NCBI GenBank assembly: GCA_034429695.1
Contig: DAOUGC010000150.1
Location: forward strand, 1-28,956
Source: DAOUGC01 sp034429695
GTDB taxonomy: Bacteria > Chloroflexota > Anaerolineae > Anaerolineales > Anaerolineaceae
Direction of reading: 5' to 3'
Length of the DNA: 28,956 bases
The position numbers and the translations under genes were made by a program. Each line of letters starts with the position of its first letter. The stretch's first letter is position 1. Below are positions 1 to 7,158 of this stretch, in pieces. The notes under the pieces were generated by a model that had not been told where the DNA came from, made no database searches, and worked only from the letters and a program-made list of their open reading frames with translations.

Positions 1-603
1 AACAATGTCTACAACCTGGTTACCCAGCGCTCCATTGTGCACGAGAATGGAACCATGGAGTGGGTTGACGCCAATCTGGGGTCCAAGGTGACCATGAAGT
101 ATCCATCCTGCTACCTGGTGGGGCGCAAGGCGCTCGGTGAAATTCTTTCGATGGCGTTTGCAGGCCCCGGACAGCATCAGGATGCGGGCGGCAAGGTGAT
201 CCATTTTGCGCCTGAGACCAGCAGCAAGATCACGTCCAAGTCGATCAGCCGCGGCGGTGGGCGTTCATCCTACCGTGGTCTGCTCAAAGTGCACCCCGAG
301 GCGGCTGGTTCGCGCTCCAATGTGGTATGCGATGCGCTGCTGCTTGACCCGCAGTCGCGCTCTGATACCTACCCGTATATCGAGATCGATCAGGAAGACG
401 TGACCATCGGTCATGAGGCTTCGGTCTCCAAGGTGGGCGAGGAGCAGTTGTTCTATCTGATGAGCCGCGGGCTTTCAGAAGAGGAAGCCACCACCATGGT
501 GGTATCGGGCTTTATTGAGCCGCTGGTCAAGGAACTTCCCATGGAATACGCCGTGGAAATGAACCGTCTGATCCAGCTTCAGATGGAAGGTTCGATTGGT
601 TAG
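1..603 (+). CDS. sufB: Fe-S cluster assembly scaffold SufB (C-terminal part)
   Basis: SufB is the core scaffold of the SufBCD complex, on which [4Fe-4S] clusters are built in the cytoplasm. The reading frame is open from base 1 and ends with TAG at 601-603, so only about the last 200 of roughly 470 residues are present; the start and probably sufC lie upstream. The visible part carries the conserved beta-helix core with the NNVYNLVTQR and VDANLGSKVTMKYPS segments. It also has the VCDALLL segment, whose Cys corresponds to the cluster/persulfide Cys of E. coli SufB (Cys405), and the usual C-terminal EQLFYLMSRGLSEEEA helix region shared with SufD. The next gene, sufD, starts 11 bases after the stop. 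GTG at 37 is inside the protein and is not a start. Confidence 0.96.
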   Translation, partial: NNVYNLVTQRSIVHENGTMEWVDANLGSKVTMKYPSCYLVGRKALGEILSMAFAGPGQHQDAGGKVIHFAPETSSKITSKSISRGGGRSSYRGLLKVHPEAAGSRSNVVCDALLLDPQSRSDTYPYIEIDQEDVTIGHEASVSKVGEEQLFYLMSRGLSEEEATTMVVSGFIEPLVKELPMEYAVEMNRLIQLQMEGSIG

Positions 604-614
604 AGGTTAACGGC

Positions 615-1967
615 ATGGCAGAGACTCCGCAGATTGTAACCCGAGGAAGACGCGACCGCGGCGCTCAGAGCGATTTTTCGTTCACCCGCGAACAAATGCC
701 TGTATCGGTCAGTGAGTATGTTCGCGATTACCGCGAAAAGGCATGGCAGGCTTTCACCAGCCTGTCCATCCCGCATGTAAAAGAAGAAGCCTGGCGGCGC
801 ACCGATCTGCGCGCGCTTGGCGCTGAACGCTTCCGCCTGCCGCAAGCAGACGCCCATCTGGATTTGCCTCAGGCTCCTGAAGTGCTGTTGCAGCCGCTGG
901 TGGCTGATCAGCATGGCGGGCAGATTGTGCAATTGCCGGGCGGCGTGCAGGTGACGCTTGACCCTGCTCTGGCAAAACGCGGTGTAATTTTCACCGACCT
1001 GCACACCGCAGAACGCGAACACCCGCAAGTGCTGGAAAAAATCCTGGGCAAGGTGGTTGGTTCGGATGAGGGAAAATTTGCCGCACTGGCAGGTGCGCTG
1101 GCGCAAAACGGCGTGCTGTTGTATGTGCCGCGCGGTGTTGTGGTGGAGAACCCCCTGCACAGCCTGATCTGGGGGCCTGGCGCAATGCTGGCGCACCTTT
1201 CCCACATTCTGGTGCATGTGGAGGAGGGGGCTTCGGTCACCTACGTGCACGAGGCGGCCTCTCCGGCGGAAGACAATGCAGAAGGCTTGCACGCCGGCAT
1301 CGTTGAACTGTATGTTGGACCCGGTGCAAACTTGCGCTTCGTTGAGTTGCAGTCATGGGGTGAGAATGTGTGGAATATCAGCCACGAACGCGCCCTGGTG
1401 GATCGCGACGGAAATTTGGACTGGATCTTCGGCGCCATCGGCAGCCGGTTGACCAAGAATTTCTCGGAACTCAACCTCATTGGTCAGGGTGCCACCGGAC
1501 GCATGTCGGGTTTCTATTTTACCGACCACACCCAGCACCTTGATCATGATACGCAGCAAAATCACATGGCTCCCAATACCACCAGCGATTTATTGTTCAA
1601 GGGGGCACTGCTGGGCAAGAGCCGCTCGGTATGGCAGGGCATGATCTACGTTGCGCCTGGCGCGCAGAAAACCGACGGGTACCAGGCAAACCGCAACCTG
1701 GTATTGAGCGAGACTGCACGGGCAGACTCGATCCCCGGGTTGGAGATTCTGGCTGACGACGTGCGCTGTACACACGGCGCAACCGTCGGCAAGATTGATG
1801 AGGACCAGGTTTTCTACCTGCTGAGCCGTGGTATCACACGTAATGAAGCGGAACGCCTGATCGTTGAGGGTTTCTTTGACCCAATCATGCAGCGCATTCC
1901 TTTTGAAGGCGTGCGTGAGCGTTTCCAACAATCGATTCATAATAAGATGGAAACCTATCTGGGATGA
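615..1967 (+). CDS. sufD: Fe-S cluster assembly protein SufD
   Basis: SufD pairs with SufB in the SufBC2D scaffold and is needed for iron entry and cluster assembly. The 450-residue length is normal for the family. An N-terminal helical region (to about residue 90, with EEAWRRTDLR) leads into the right-handed beta-helix core. The strongly conserved C-terminal block (about residues 300-420) includes DHDTQQNHMAPNTTSDLLFKG and CTHGATVGKIDEDQVFYLLSRG; His387 of CTHG matches the His essential in E. coli SufD. The ATG at 615 follows AGAGG at 602-606 with good spacing and sits 11 bases after sufB, so the two genes are cotranscribed. A strong hairpin follows the stop. The identity is well supported by both homology blocks and gene order. 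Confidence 0.96.
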   Translation: MAETPQIVTRGRRDRGAQSDFSFTREQMPVSVSEYVRDYREKAWQAFTSLSIPHVKEEAWRRTDLRALGAERFRLPQADAHLDLPQAPEVLLQPLVADQHGGQIVQLPGGVQVTLDPALAKRGVIFTDLHTAEREHPQVLEKILGKVVGSDEGKFAALAGALAQNGVLLYVPRGVVVENPLHSLIWGPGAMLAHLSHILVHVEEGASVTYVHEAASPAEDNAEGLHAGIVELYVGPGANLRFVELQSWGENVWNISHERALVDRDGNLDWIFGAIGSRLTKNFSELNLIGQGATGRMSGFYFTDHTQHLDHDTQQNHMAPNTTSDLLFKGALLGKSRSVWQGMIYVAPGAQKTDGYQANRNLVLSETARADSIPGLEILADDVRCTHGATVGKIDEDQVFYLLSRGITRNEAERLIVEGFFDPIMQRIPFEGVRERFQQSIHNKMETYLG

Positions 1968-1980
1968 ACCCGGGTAAATC

Positions 1981-2030
1981 AAGCTCCCGGTTCACTGTAT
2001 GAAGTTTGAGCCGGGAGCTTAACATTTTTG
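1981..2030 (+). terminator. Intrinsic terminator after sufBD
   Basis: Arms at 1981-1994 and 2007-2020 (aagctcccgg pairing with ccgggagctt, extended by four more pairs including one G-T) enclose a 12-base loop. They are followed by AACATTTTTG. It may end or attenuate sufBD transcripts before the small gene and sufS, which would then need their own promoter. Confidence 0.75.
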
Positions 2031-2132
2031 GAGGTGGAAAAACTTATATGGATCTTATGGAAACATGATAGAATGAATAGATTTTACGCAAATATTGAGC
2101 ACGTACTGCTCTTGAATGTGATGGAGTGACCC

Positions 2133-2423
2133 ATGCCTTCTGTTCCGTTTATGAACCCCCCCGAATCTGAGTTCCTGTTTGATGTTGGCGACACCGTTGA
2201 AGTTTACTGCGACCACGAGAAAAGCGGCCAGCGCATACGCGGCTGGTTGAAAGGAATTGTGGTGCAGGTGGATGCCAAGATGGTGGCAGTTCAGTTCCGC
2301 ACGAACGTATATTTAACGGATGGGTGGATGGTTCCAGATCATATCCTGTGGTATCCGGTTAATTCCACGAATTTGCGCGAACCACAGAAGCGCCAAAAGA
2401 GCGATTTACCCCGCGCTGAATAA
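2133..2423 (+). CDS. Small hypothetical protein, SH3-like beta fold likely
   Basis: I do not recognise this 96-residue protein. Its core is rich in beta strands: DVGDTVEVYCDHEKSGQRIRG, then GIVVQVDAKMVAVQFRTNVYLTDGWMVPDHILWY. This alternation of short strands with a conserved VGDxVEV opening and a buried WMVPDHILWY strand resembles SH3-, Tudor- or KOW-like barrels; that fold call is inference. No signal peptide or membrane segment is visible, and the tail is charged. ATG at 2133 is preceded by GGAGTG about 8 bases upstream. It lies between sufD and sufS and ends 15 bases before sufS, which suggests cotranscription with sufSU. A direct role in cluster assembly is possible but unsupported by any catalytic motif or cysteine cluster (only one Cys). 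Confidence 0.75.
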   Translation: MPSVPFMNPPESEFLFDVGDTVEVYCDHEKSGQRIRGWLKGIVVQVDAKMVAVQFRTNVYLTDGWMVPDHILWYPVNSTNLREPQKRQKSDLPRAE

Positions 2424-2438
2424 CACAGGTTGCCTGAG

Positions 2439-3680
2439 ATGAGTATACAAACCTCCTTAACCGATACCCTTGGGGTTCGGCCAGATTTTCCTATTCTTGA
2501 TCGCATGATTAAACCCGGTGTACCGCTGGTTTATCTGGATTCCACGGCAACATCACAAAAACCGGTGCAGGTCATTGACGCCATGGATGCCTACTACCGC
2601 CAGTCGAACGCCAACATTCACCGTGGCGTGCACACCCTGGCCGAGGAAGCCACGGCCATGTATGAAGGCGCGCGGGAACGCATTGCCGCCTTTATTGGCG
2701 CAGGCAGCCCGCGTGAGTGTATTTTCACGCGCAATACCACCGAGTCGATTAATCTGGTGGCGCAAACCTGGGGAAGAGCCAATCTGCAACCGGGAGACCT
2801 GGTGGTGCTGACAGAAATGGAGCATCACTCCAACCTGGTTCCGTGGCAAATGCTGGCCATGGAACGGCAGATCCGGATTGAATACATACCTGTCAGTGAC
2901 GAAGGTTTGCTGGACATGGCCGCTTTCCATAAATTGCTGGAAATGGGGCCAAAACTGGTGGCATTCACGCACATGTCCAATGTGCTTGGAACCATCACCC
3001 CGGCCAAAGAGATCATTGCGGCAGCACACGCAGTGGGCGCATTGACGCTTGTGGATGGAGCCCAATCGGTGCCGCACCTGCCGGTTGACGTTCGCGACCT
3101 GGACGTGGATTTTCTGGCGTTCTCTGCACACAAAATGTGCGGGCCCACCGGCATCGGGCTTCTGTATGGAAAAGAGAAGATCCTGGCAGCCATGCCGCCC
3201 TTCCTGGGTGGTGGTGACATGATCAAAAAGGTCACGTTGAAGGGTTTTACAACCAACTCCTTGCCGCACAAGTTTGAAGCCGGTACGCCATCCATTGCCG
3301 AGGTGATTGGCTTTGGCGCTGCCGTGGATTACTTGAGCCGCATTGGAATGACGCGCATTGCCCAACATGAGCAGGAAATAGTGGCGTATGCCATTGAACG
3401 TCTTTCTGAGATCAGTGGATTGCAAATGTACGGGCCAGCCGCCAATCAGAAGGGCGGGGTGGTGAGTTTTTCACTGGCGGGCATCCATCCGCATGATGTT
3501 GCCCAGGTGCTGGATAATGAAGGCATTGCCGTGCGGGCGGGGCATCATTGTGCCATGCCATTGCACGAAAGATTCTGTTTACCGGCTTCAACTCGGGCGA
3601 GTTTTTACCTATATAATACGATGGAAGAAGTCGATCACCTGGCAGGGGGATTGGAAAAAGTCAAAAACATGTTTGGGTAG
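2439..3680 (+). CDS. sufS: Cysteine desulfurase SufS
   Basis: SufS is a PLP-dependent type II cysteine desulfurase. It takes sulfur from L-cysteine and passes it, as a persulfide, to SufU. The 413 residues match the family. Visible features are the YLDSTATSQKP opening, the EHHSNLVPW block with the PLP-stacking His, VDGAQSVPH with the PLP Asp, FSAHKMCGPTGIG with the Schiff-base Lys232, and RAGHHCAMPL with the catalytic Cys371. I chose ATG at 2439. TTG at 2430 would add three residues, but the AGG at 2427-2429 is correctly spaced only for 2439. sufU follows after 8 bases. The pairing with SufU rather than SufE matches the Gram-positive and Chloroflexota style of Suf system. Confidence 0.96.
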   Translation: MSIQTSLTDTLGVRPDFPILDRMIKPGVPLVYLDSTATSQKPVQVIDAMDAYYRQSNANIHRGVHTLAEEATAMYEGARERIAAFIGAGSPRECIFTRNTTESINLVAQTWGRANLQPGDLVVLTEMEHHSNLVPWQMLAMERQIRIEYIPVSDEGLLDMAAFHKLLEMGPKLVAFTHMSNVLGTITPAKEIIAAAHAVGALTLVDGAQSVPHLPVDVRDLDVDFLAFSAHKMCGPTGIGLLYGKEKILAAMPPFLGGGDMIKKVTLKGFTTNSLPHKFEAGTPSIAEVIGFGAAVDYLSRIGMTRIAQHEQEIVAYAIERLSEISGLQMYGPAANQKGGVVSFSLAGIHPHDVAQVLDNEGIAVRAGHHCAMPLHERFCLPASTRASFYLYNTMEEVDHLAGGLEKVKNMFG

Positions 3681-3688
3681 GCTGGCAA

Positions 3689-4093
3689 ATGGATGACCTG
3701 TATCGTGAAATAATCATTGAGCGTTACAAATCACCGCAGTTTCGTGGAGAGCTCGACCCCAATGACATCACATTTGAGGACGAGAACCCCCTGTGTGGGG
3801 ATCACATTCGCGTTGACCTGCGTGTGGATGAAAGCGGCGTGATCACGGAAGCGCGTTTCAGCGGGCATGGGTGCGCCATATCCCAGGCTTCGGCAGATTT
3901 GCTGATGGAAATGGTGATTGGCCGCAAGGTGGATGACGTAAAGAGCATGACCAAGCAGGATATTCTCGATATGCTTGGCATTGAGCTTGGTCCGGTGCGA
4001 TTAAAATGCGCGCTGCTGCCATTGAAAGTGCTCAAAGCCGGGGCTTACGGGCTGGGCGAAGCCAGCGATGATCTGGTGGATGAGGAGGGTTGA
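3689..4093 (+). CDS. sufU: SufU, zinc-dependent sulfurtransferase
   Basis: This is an IscU-fold protein that accepts sulfur from SufS by swapping a zinc ligand and delivers it to the SufBCD scaffold. It has 134 residues. The zinc site is complete: Cys36 and Asp38 in NPLCGDHI, Cys62 in SGHGCAIS, and Cys107 in RLKCALLPLKVL. The segment between Cys62 and Cys107 is longer than in IscU, which is a SufU hallmark. The start ATG at 3689 is 8 bases after sufS, with a weak GGTAGG upstream, so translational coupling to sufS is likely. Its TGA overlaps the ATG of the next gene by one base. The call is firm from the ligands and from its position directly after sufS. Confidence 0.95.
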   Translation: MDDLYREIIIERYKSPQFRGELDPNDITFEDENPLCGDHIRVDLRVDESGVITEARFSGHGCAISQASADLLMEMVIGRKVDDVKSMTKQDILDMLGIELGPVRLKCALLPLKVLKAGAYGLGEASDDLVDEEG

Positions 4094-4428
4094 TGGCAGA
4101 AGTTGACACCGATAAGTATCAGTTCCTGCGCGTAGCCAGCGTGGATGAGCTGCCGTCTGGTGAGAGGATTTTCCTGGAGATTGGAAATGAACCGGTGGTG
4201 GTGTTCAATCTGGCGGGGAATTTTTATGCCATAGGCGACCTGTGCACGCACGATGATGGACCGCTGGGTGATGGCGACCTGGATGGTTATCAGATTATCT
4301 GTCCACGTCATGGTGCACGTTTTGATATTCGCGATGGCAAGGCTTTGACCCTGCCAGCCTATCAGGATACGCCATCTTACCCGGTCAGGGTGGTGGATGG
4401 GTTTATTGAGATAGGCGTTCATAAATAG
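4093..4428 (+). CDS. Rieske [2Fe-2S] ferredoxin-like protein in suf operon
   Basis: This is a small soluble Rieske protein of 111 residues. The two cluster boxes are Cys51-x-His53 (LCTHDDGPL) and Cys70-x2-His73 (ICPRHGARFDI), the pattern of non-haem-iron dioxygenase ferredoxins and NirD-like proteins. No membrane anchor or signal peptide is seen, so it should act in the cytoplasm as an electron carrier. ATG at 4093 overlaps the sufU stop by one base and has a strong GAGGAGGG upstream; TTG at 4090 is a worse choice. Rieske genes at the end of suf operons are known in several bacteria, and an electron-donor role in cluster assembly is inferred but not proven. A terminator follows. Confidence 0.9.
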   Translation: MAEVDTDKYQFLRVASVDELPSGERIFLEIGNEPVVVFNLAGNFYAIGDLCTHDDGPLGDGDLDGYQIICPRHGARFDIRDGKALTLPAYQDTPSYPVRVVDGFIEIGVHK

Positions 4429-4443
4429 TTCTCATTTAAAACC

Positions 4444-4477
4444 AAAATCCCTTTCCTCTTGGAAAGGGATTTTTTGT
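4444..4477. terminator. Bidirectional intrinsic terminator between convergent operons
   Basis: Stem AAAATCCCTTTCC / GGAAAGGGATTTT (4444-4456 with 4461-4473) around a TCTT loop, followed by TTTGTTTG on the plus strand. On the minus strand it is followed by GGTTTTAAATG. It lies 16 bases after the Rieske stop and 8-12 bases from the stop of the convergent deacetylase gene, so it can serve both. Confidence 0.85.
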
Positions 4478-4484
4478 TTGTTAC

Positions 4485-5147
4485 TCAATGAAGGCAACTG
4501 AATGCACCGATGATGCGCAGGATATCGAACCCTTCTGCGTACTGCCTTTCAGCCAGCGCGCCATGACGGATTAATGTGGCACGGGTGATTTCAGGGTTGA
4601 AGTAATATTTTGACTCATAAGTTTTATAACAGGCCAGGGCATCCAGTTTTGCCTGTACGTCTTCCTCATTGACTTCGACCAGAAAACTGGGGAAGAAGCC
4701 ATAAGACGAGCGAATGACATCGAAACCGAGCATGGTCAGTCCGCGGAAAGCCCGCAGGGCCTCCTCAGTGATGGTGGCGTGGTCCTGATGGATATCAGCT
4801 TTGGTGTGAACGAACACGATCTCAGGCCGATAGGTACGGTTGATATCAATGAAGTATTCGAGAATTTCCTGACGGGCATGAGGGAAGCGCCGCGTCTCAA
4901 AGGGTCCCACGATCACATTTTGGTCGGGTACACCCAGGCGTTTCATGCTGTCACGGTGTTCATGAACCACATTGGTCAACTGGGGATTTTTCTGATTGTC
5001 CGATAGTGTGACGCACAGAACATCCGTTTGTTTGACCACGTGTGCAATCAGCGCTCCGCAGCCGAGTTCGATGTCATCAGGGTGAGCGCCAATGAAGCAC
5101 AGTCGCCGCCCGTAAAAGGTCATATCGTGGTTCATGTTTGGTTGCAT
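4485..5147 (-). CDS. PIG-L/LmbE family zinc deacetylase
   Basis: This family hydrolyses N-acetyl groups from amino sugars. Known members are GlcNAc-PI deacetylase, MshB (mycothiol) and BshB (bacillithiol). The protein has 220 residues. The zinc and catalytic motif AHPDDIELGCG is at residues 20-30, and the second motif, DIHQDHATI, in the middle supplies the third zinc ligand. No signal peptide is seen. The start at 5147 is 9 bases after the upstream methyltransferase gene, so the two form one operon; the ATG four codons further in is an alternative, because neither start has a clear ribosome site. Substrate cannot be read from sequence. LmbE-methyltransferase pairs are common in sugar or natural-product modification, and I see no bacillithiol glycosyltransferase next to it. 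Confidence 0.88.
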   Translation of the reverse strand: MQPNMNHDMTFYGRRLCFIGAHPDDIELGCGALIAHVVKQTDVLCVTLSDNQKNPQLTNVVHEHRDSMKRLGVPDQNVIVGPFETRRFPHARQEILEYFIDINRTYRPEIVFVHTKADIHQDHATITEEALRAFRGLTMLGFDVIRSSYGFFPSFLVEVNEEDVQAKLDALACYKTYESKYYFNPEITRATLIRHGALAERQYAEGFDILRIIGAFSCLH

Positions 5148-5156
5148 CCCGCTGGC

Positions 5157-5957
5157 TTACTTGGTGGCGATGAAGCCGCCCACCACTTTGGTCATCACCA
5201 GTTTGCCGTCCTGTTTCAAGCGGCGCTCAGCCACCTGGGCGATCTGAGCCATGATTTTCTCGAAGTCGTCCTTGCTCTGGAAGAAGCTGCTCCATAATTT
5301 GCGATCTTCTGATAGAGAGGCGCGGGTGTATTCCAGGAAGGGTTCGGCTGTGTCAAAGGAAAGCGGGTTCTCAAAGATCTGCACGTCAACGCTGGCAAAG
5401 GTGCTGCGAACGGCATCCAGAATGGCTGAACCATAGCGGGAAGAACCCGGCATGGGTGGGATCACCTTGCCGGTGGCTTCGCGGATGATGTCATAGAAGA
5501 GCTGCTTGTTCTGAGGCATGGGACCGGTGGTGAACAACCGCCCTCCGGGTTTGAGCACACGGTGCATTTCGCGGATGGTGAAGGGGATGTCCTCGGCGTA
5601 GTAGATGGCAAAACAGCAGGAAGCCAGATCAAACTGGTTGTCTTCAAATGGGAAACGTGCGTTGAAATCCAACGGAATGAAGTTTACGCGGTCTCCCATT
5701 TTGGCTTTCAACTGGCTGGCCTGTGCCAGTAGTTCGGCATTGACATCGCCGCCGGTGATATCGGCGTCGCCATTTAAAGCATTGAAAAAAGATTGGACCT
5801 GTTTTCCAGCGCCGCAGGCGACATCGAGGATGCGCAAGCCGGGTTTTAGCTGGAGGGTCTCCAGCATCCAGGCGTCAATATCACGACCGCCAAACTTGTT
5901 GTGGATGTCAATCCGTTTGAGCAGATCGCTGGTGGTTTCCTGATAGTTGATCTTCAT
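5157..5957 (-). CDS. Class I SAM-dependent methyltransferase
   Basis: This is a 266-residue Rossmann-fold methyltransferase. Motif I, RILDVACGAGKQV (about residues 42-54), is the SAM-binding glycine loop. The acidic end of strand 2 is seen around TGGDVNAEL, the FDLASCCFAIYYAED segment is motif IV, and VLKPGGRLFTTG is motif VI, the Methyltransf_11/UbiE-like layout. No membrane segment is present. The ATG at 5957 is preceded by AGGTGAGGA at 8-10 bases. It is the first gene of a two-gene operon with the PIG-L deacetylase and sits behind a clear promoter at 5988-6016. Its substrate is unknown, and nothing ties it to the hydrogenase genes upstream apart from shared strand. Confidence 0.88.
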   Translation of the reverse strand: MKINYQETTSDLLKRIDIHNKFGGRDIDAWMLETLQLKPGLRILDVACGAGKQVQSFFNALNGDADITGGDVNAELLAQASQLKAKMGDRVNFIPLDFNARFPFEDNQFDLASCCFAIYYAEDIPFTIREMHRVLKPGGRLFTTGPMPQNKQLFYDIIREATGKVIPPMPGSSRYGSAILDAVRSTFASVDVQIFENPLSFDTAEPFLEYTRASLSEDRKLWSSFFQSKDDFEKIMAQIAQVAERRLKQDGKLVMTKVVGGFIATK

Positions 5958-5987
5958 GTGTCCTCACCTGTGAGTTGAATGGGGGTA

Positions 5988-6016
5988 AGTATAAGGGTGA
6001 ACCGGACAAACGTCAA
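5988..6016 (-). promoter_or_regulatory. Sigma70-type promoter for methyltransferase-deacetylase operon
   Basis: On the minus strand, TTGACG (6016-6011) and TATACT (5993-5988) are separated by exactly 17 bases, close to the housekeeping consensus. A short inverted repeat, ACGTC-N5-GACGT (6010-6024), overlaps the -35 box and could be a repressor site. Transcription would start near 5981, about 24 bases before the ATG. Confidence 0.7.
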
Positions 6017-6036
6017 TCAGACGTGGAATGACATTT

Positions 6037-6059
6037 GCAAAATTCACGGTTAATTTTGC
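6037..6059. repeat. Perfect 8-bp inverted repeat downstream of hypE
   Basis: GCAAAATT-N7-AATTTTGC lies between the hypE stop and the promoter of the methyltransferase gene. There is no T-run after it, so it is a poor terminator. It may be an operator upstream of the -35 box or a weak RNA hairpin at the hypE 3' end. Confidence 0.5.
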
Positions 6060-6077
6060 ACTACTTGGAATGTGTAA

Positions 6078-7151
6078 TTAACATATGCGGGGAAGCATCT
6101 CTCCGGTGAGCACATCGATCAGACGGGTGGCGCCGATCAATGTCTTGAGCAGCACCCTGCCAGCCGGGTCTGCCTGAACCACGCCAATGCGGGCAGCCTG
6201 TTCGCCGTACCGGCTGGCGCGCATGGCGCGCAGAGCGGCGTCGGCTTCATCGGCGGGAACGATGACGATCAGCTTGCCCTCGTTGGCAATGTACAACGGG
6301 TCAAAGCCGAGCATTTCGCAGGCTGCCTGAACTGCTGGTTTCACTGGCAGGGCTGCACTATCAATCAGTATGTTGACATTGCTTTGCACTGCTATTTCGT
6401 TTAACGTGGTGGCAAGTCCGCCGCGGGTGGGGTCGCGCAGTACGTGAGTGTGAGGTGCGGCTCTCAGCACCGCGTCGATCATATGGTTGAGAGGAGCAAC
6501 GTCGGACTGTACGTCAGCCTCAAAACCCAGTTCTCCGCGGGCAGACAGCACGGCAATACCGTGGTCACCAATGGAACCGGAGATCAACACCACGTCACCC
6601 GGTTTTGCCTGTTCACCGCCAATGGTTTGGCCGGCGGGCAACCAGCCAACACCAGCGGTTGTGATAAACAGACCATCTGCCTTGCCTTTTTCCACAACCT
6701 TGGTATCGCCTGCCACAATCTGTATTCCGGCTTCCTGGGCGGCTGCCTGCATGGATTCCAACGCTTTTTGCAGAGTGGCAATCGGCAGACCTTCCTCCAG
6801 AATGAAGCCGGCGGTCAAATACAGTGCTGTCGCTCCGCTCATGGCAACGTCATTGACGGTTCCACATACGGCCAGTTTTCCAATATCGCCGCCGGGGAAA
6901 AACAACGGCGAGACGATGTGACAGTCAGTGGAGAGTGCCAGGCGACCCCCATCCGCGGGCAGTGCTGATACAGCAGAATCATTGCCCTGCAGCAGTGGGG
7001 CGCTTTGCAGGTAAGGCAGGAAGATCTGGCGCACCAGATCATGGGTCATGCGCCCGCCTGAGCCGTGTCCCATGACGATGGTCTCATTGTGGCGCAGCGG
7101 AACCGGGCAAACGGGACCCTGCATGGTGATGGGTTGCTCAGAATTGGTCAA
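6078..7151 (-). CDS. hypE: Hydrogenase maturation protein HypE
   Basis: HypE receives a carbamoyl group from HypF on its C-terminal cysteine and dehydrates it with ATP to thiocyanate, which becomes the CN ligands of the NiFe site. The protein ends in LPRIC, so the essential terminal Cys357 is present. MGHGSGGRM near the N-terminus is the PurM/ThiL-fold signature, and DPTRGGLATTLNEIA is the ATP-site block. I chose the TTG at 7151. GTGAGG lies 5 bases before it and it starts 7 bases after the hypD stop. The upstream ATG at 7172 overlaps hypD by 14 bases and has no ribosome site, and a downstream ATG at 7109 is the other option. It is the last gene of hypABFCDE. Confidence 0.94.
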   Translation of the reverse strand: MTNSEQPITMQGPVCPVPLRHNETIVMGHGSGGRMTHDLVRQIFLPYLQSAPLLQGNDSAVSALPADGGRLALSTDCHIVSPLFFPGGDIGKLAVCGTVNDVAMSGATALYLTAGFILEEGLPIATLQKALESMQAAAQEAGIQIVAGDTKVVEKGKADGLFITTAGVGWLPAGQTIGGEQAKPGDVVLISGSIGDHGIAVLSARGELGFEADVQSDVAPLNHMIDAVLRAAPHTHVLRDPTRGGLATTLNEIAVQSNVNILIDSAALPVKPAVQAACEMLGFDPLYIANEGKLIVIVPADEADAALRAMRASRYGEQAARIGVVQADPAGRVLLKTLIGATRLIDVLTGEMLPRIC

Positions 7152-7158
7152 GGATGCC

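Noticed and set aside
600..1292. Long open frame antisense to sufD (230 codons)
   Set aside because: It lies wholly opposite sufD, has no recognisable domain, and its residues look like shadow translation of a GC-rich gene.
2046..2075. Promoter or tiny coding region between the sufD terminator and the small gene
   Set aside because: A TAGAAT lacks a good -35 at 17 bases, and the ATG at 2048 runs only six codons; too weak to annotate.
2553..3425. Long open frame antisense to sufS (290 codons)
   Set aside because: It is a shadow of the sufS coding frame, with low-complexity His/Gln-rich text and no family match that I recognise.
3590..3620. SufS seemed to lack the catalytic Cys at PASTRAS
   Set aside because: The catalytic Cys of SufS is in the RAGHHCAMPL segment, and it is present (Cys371).
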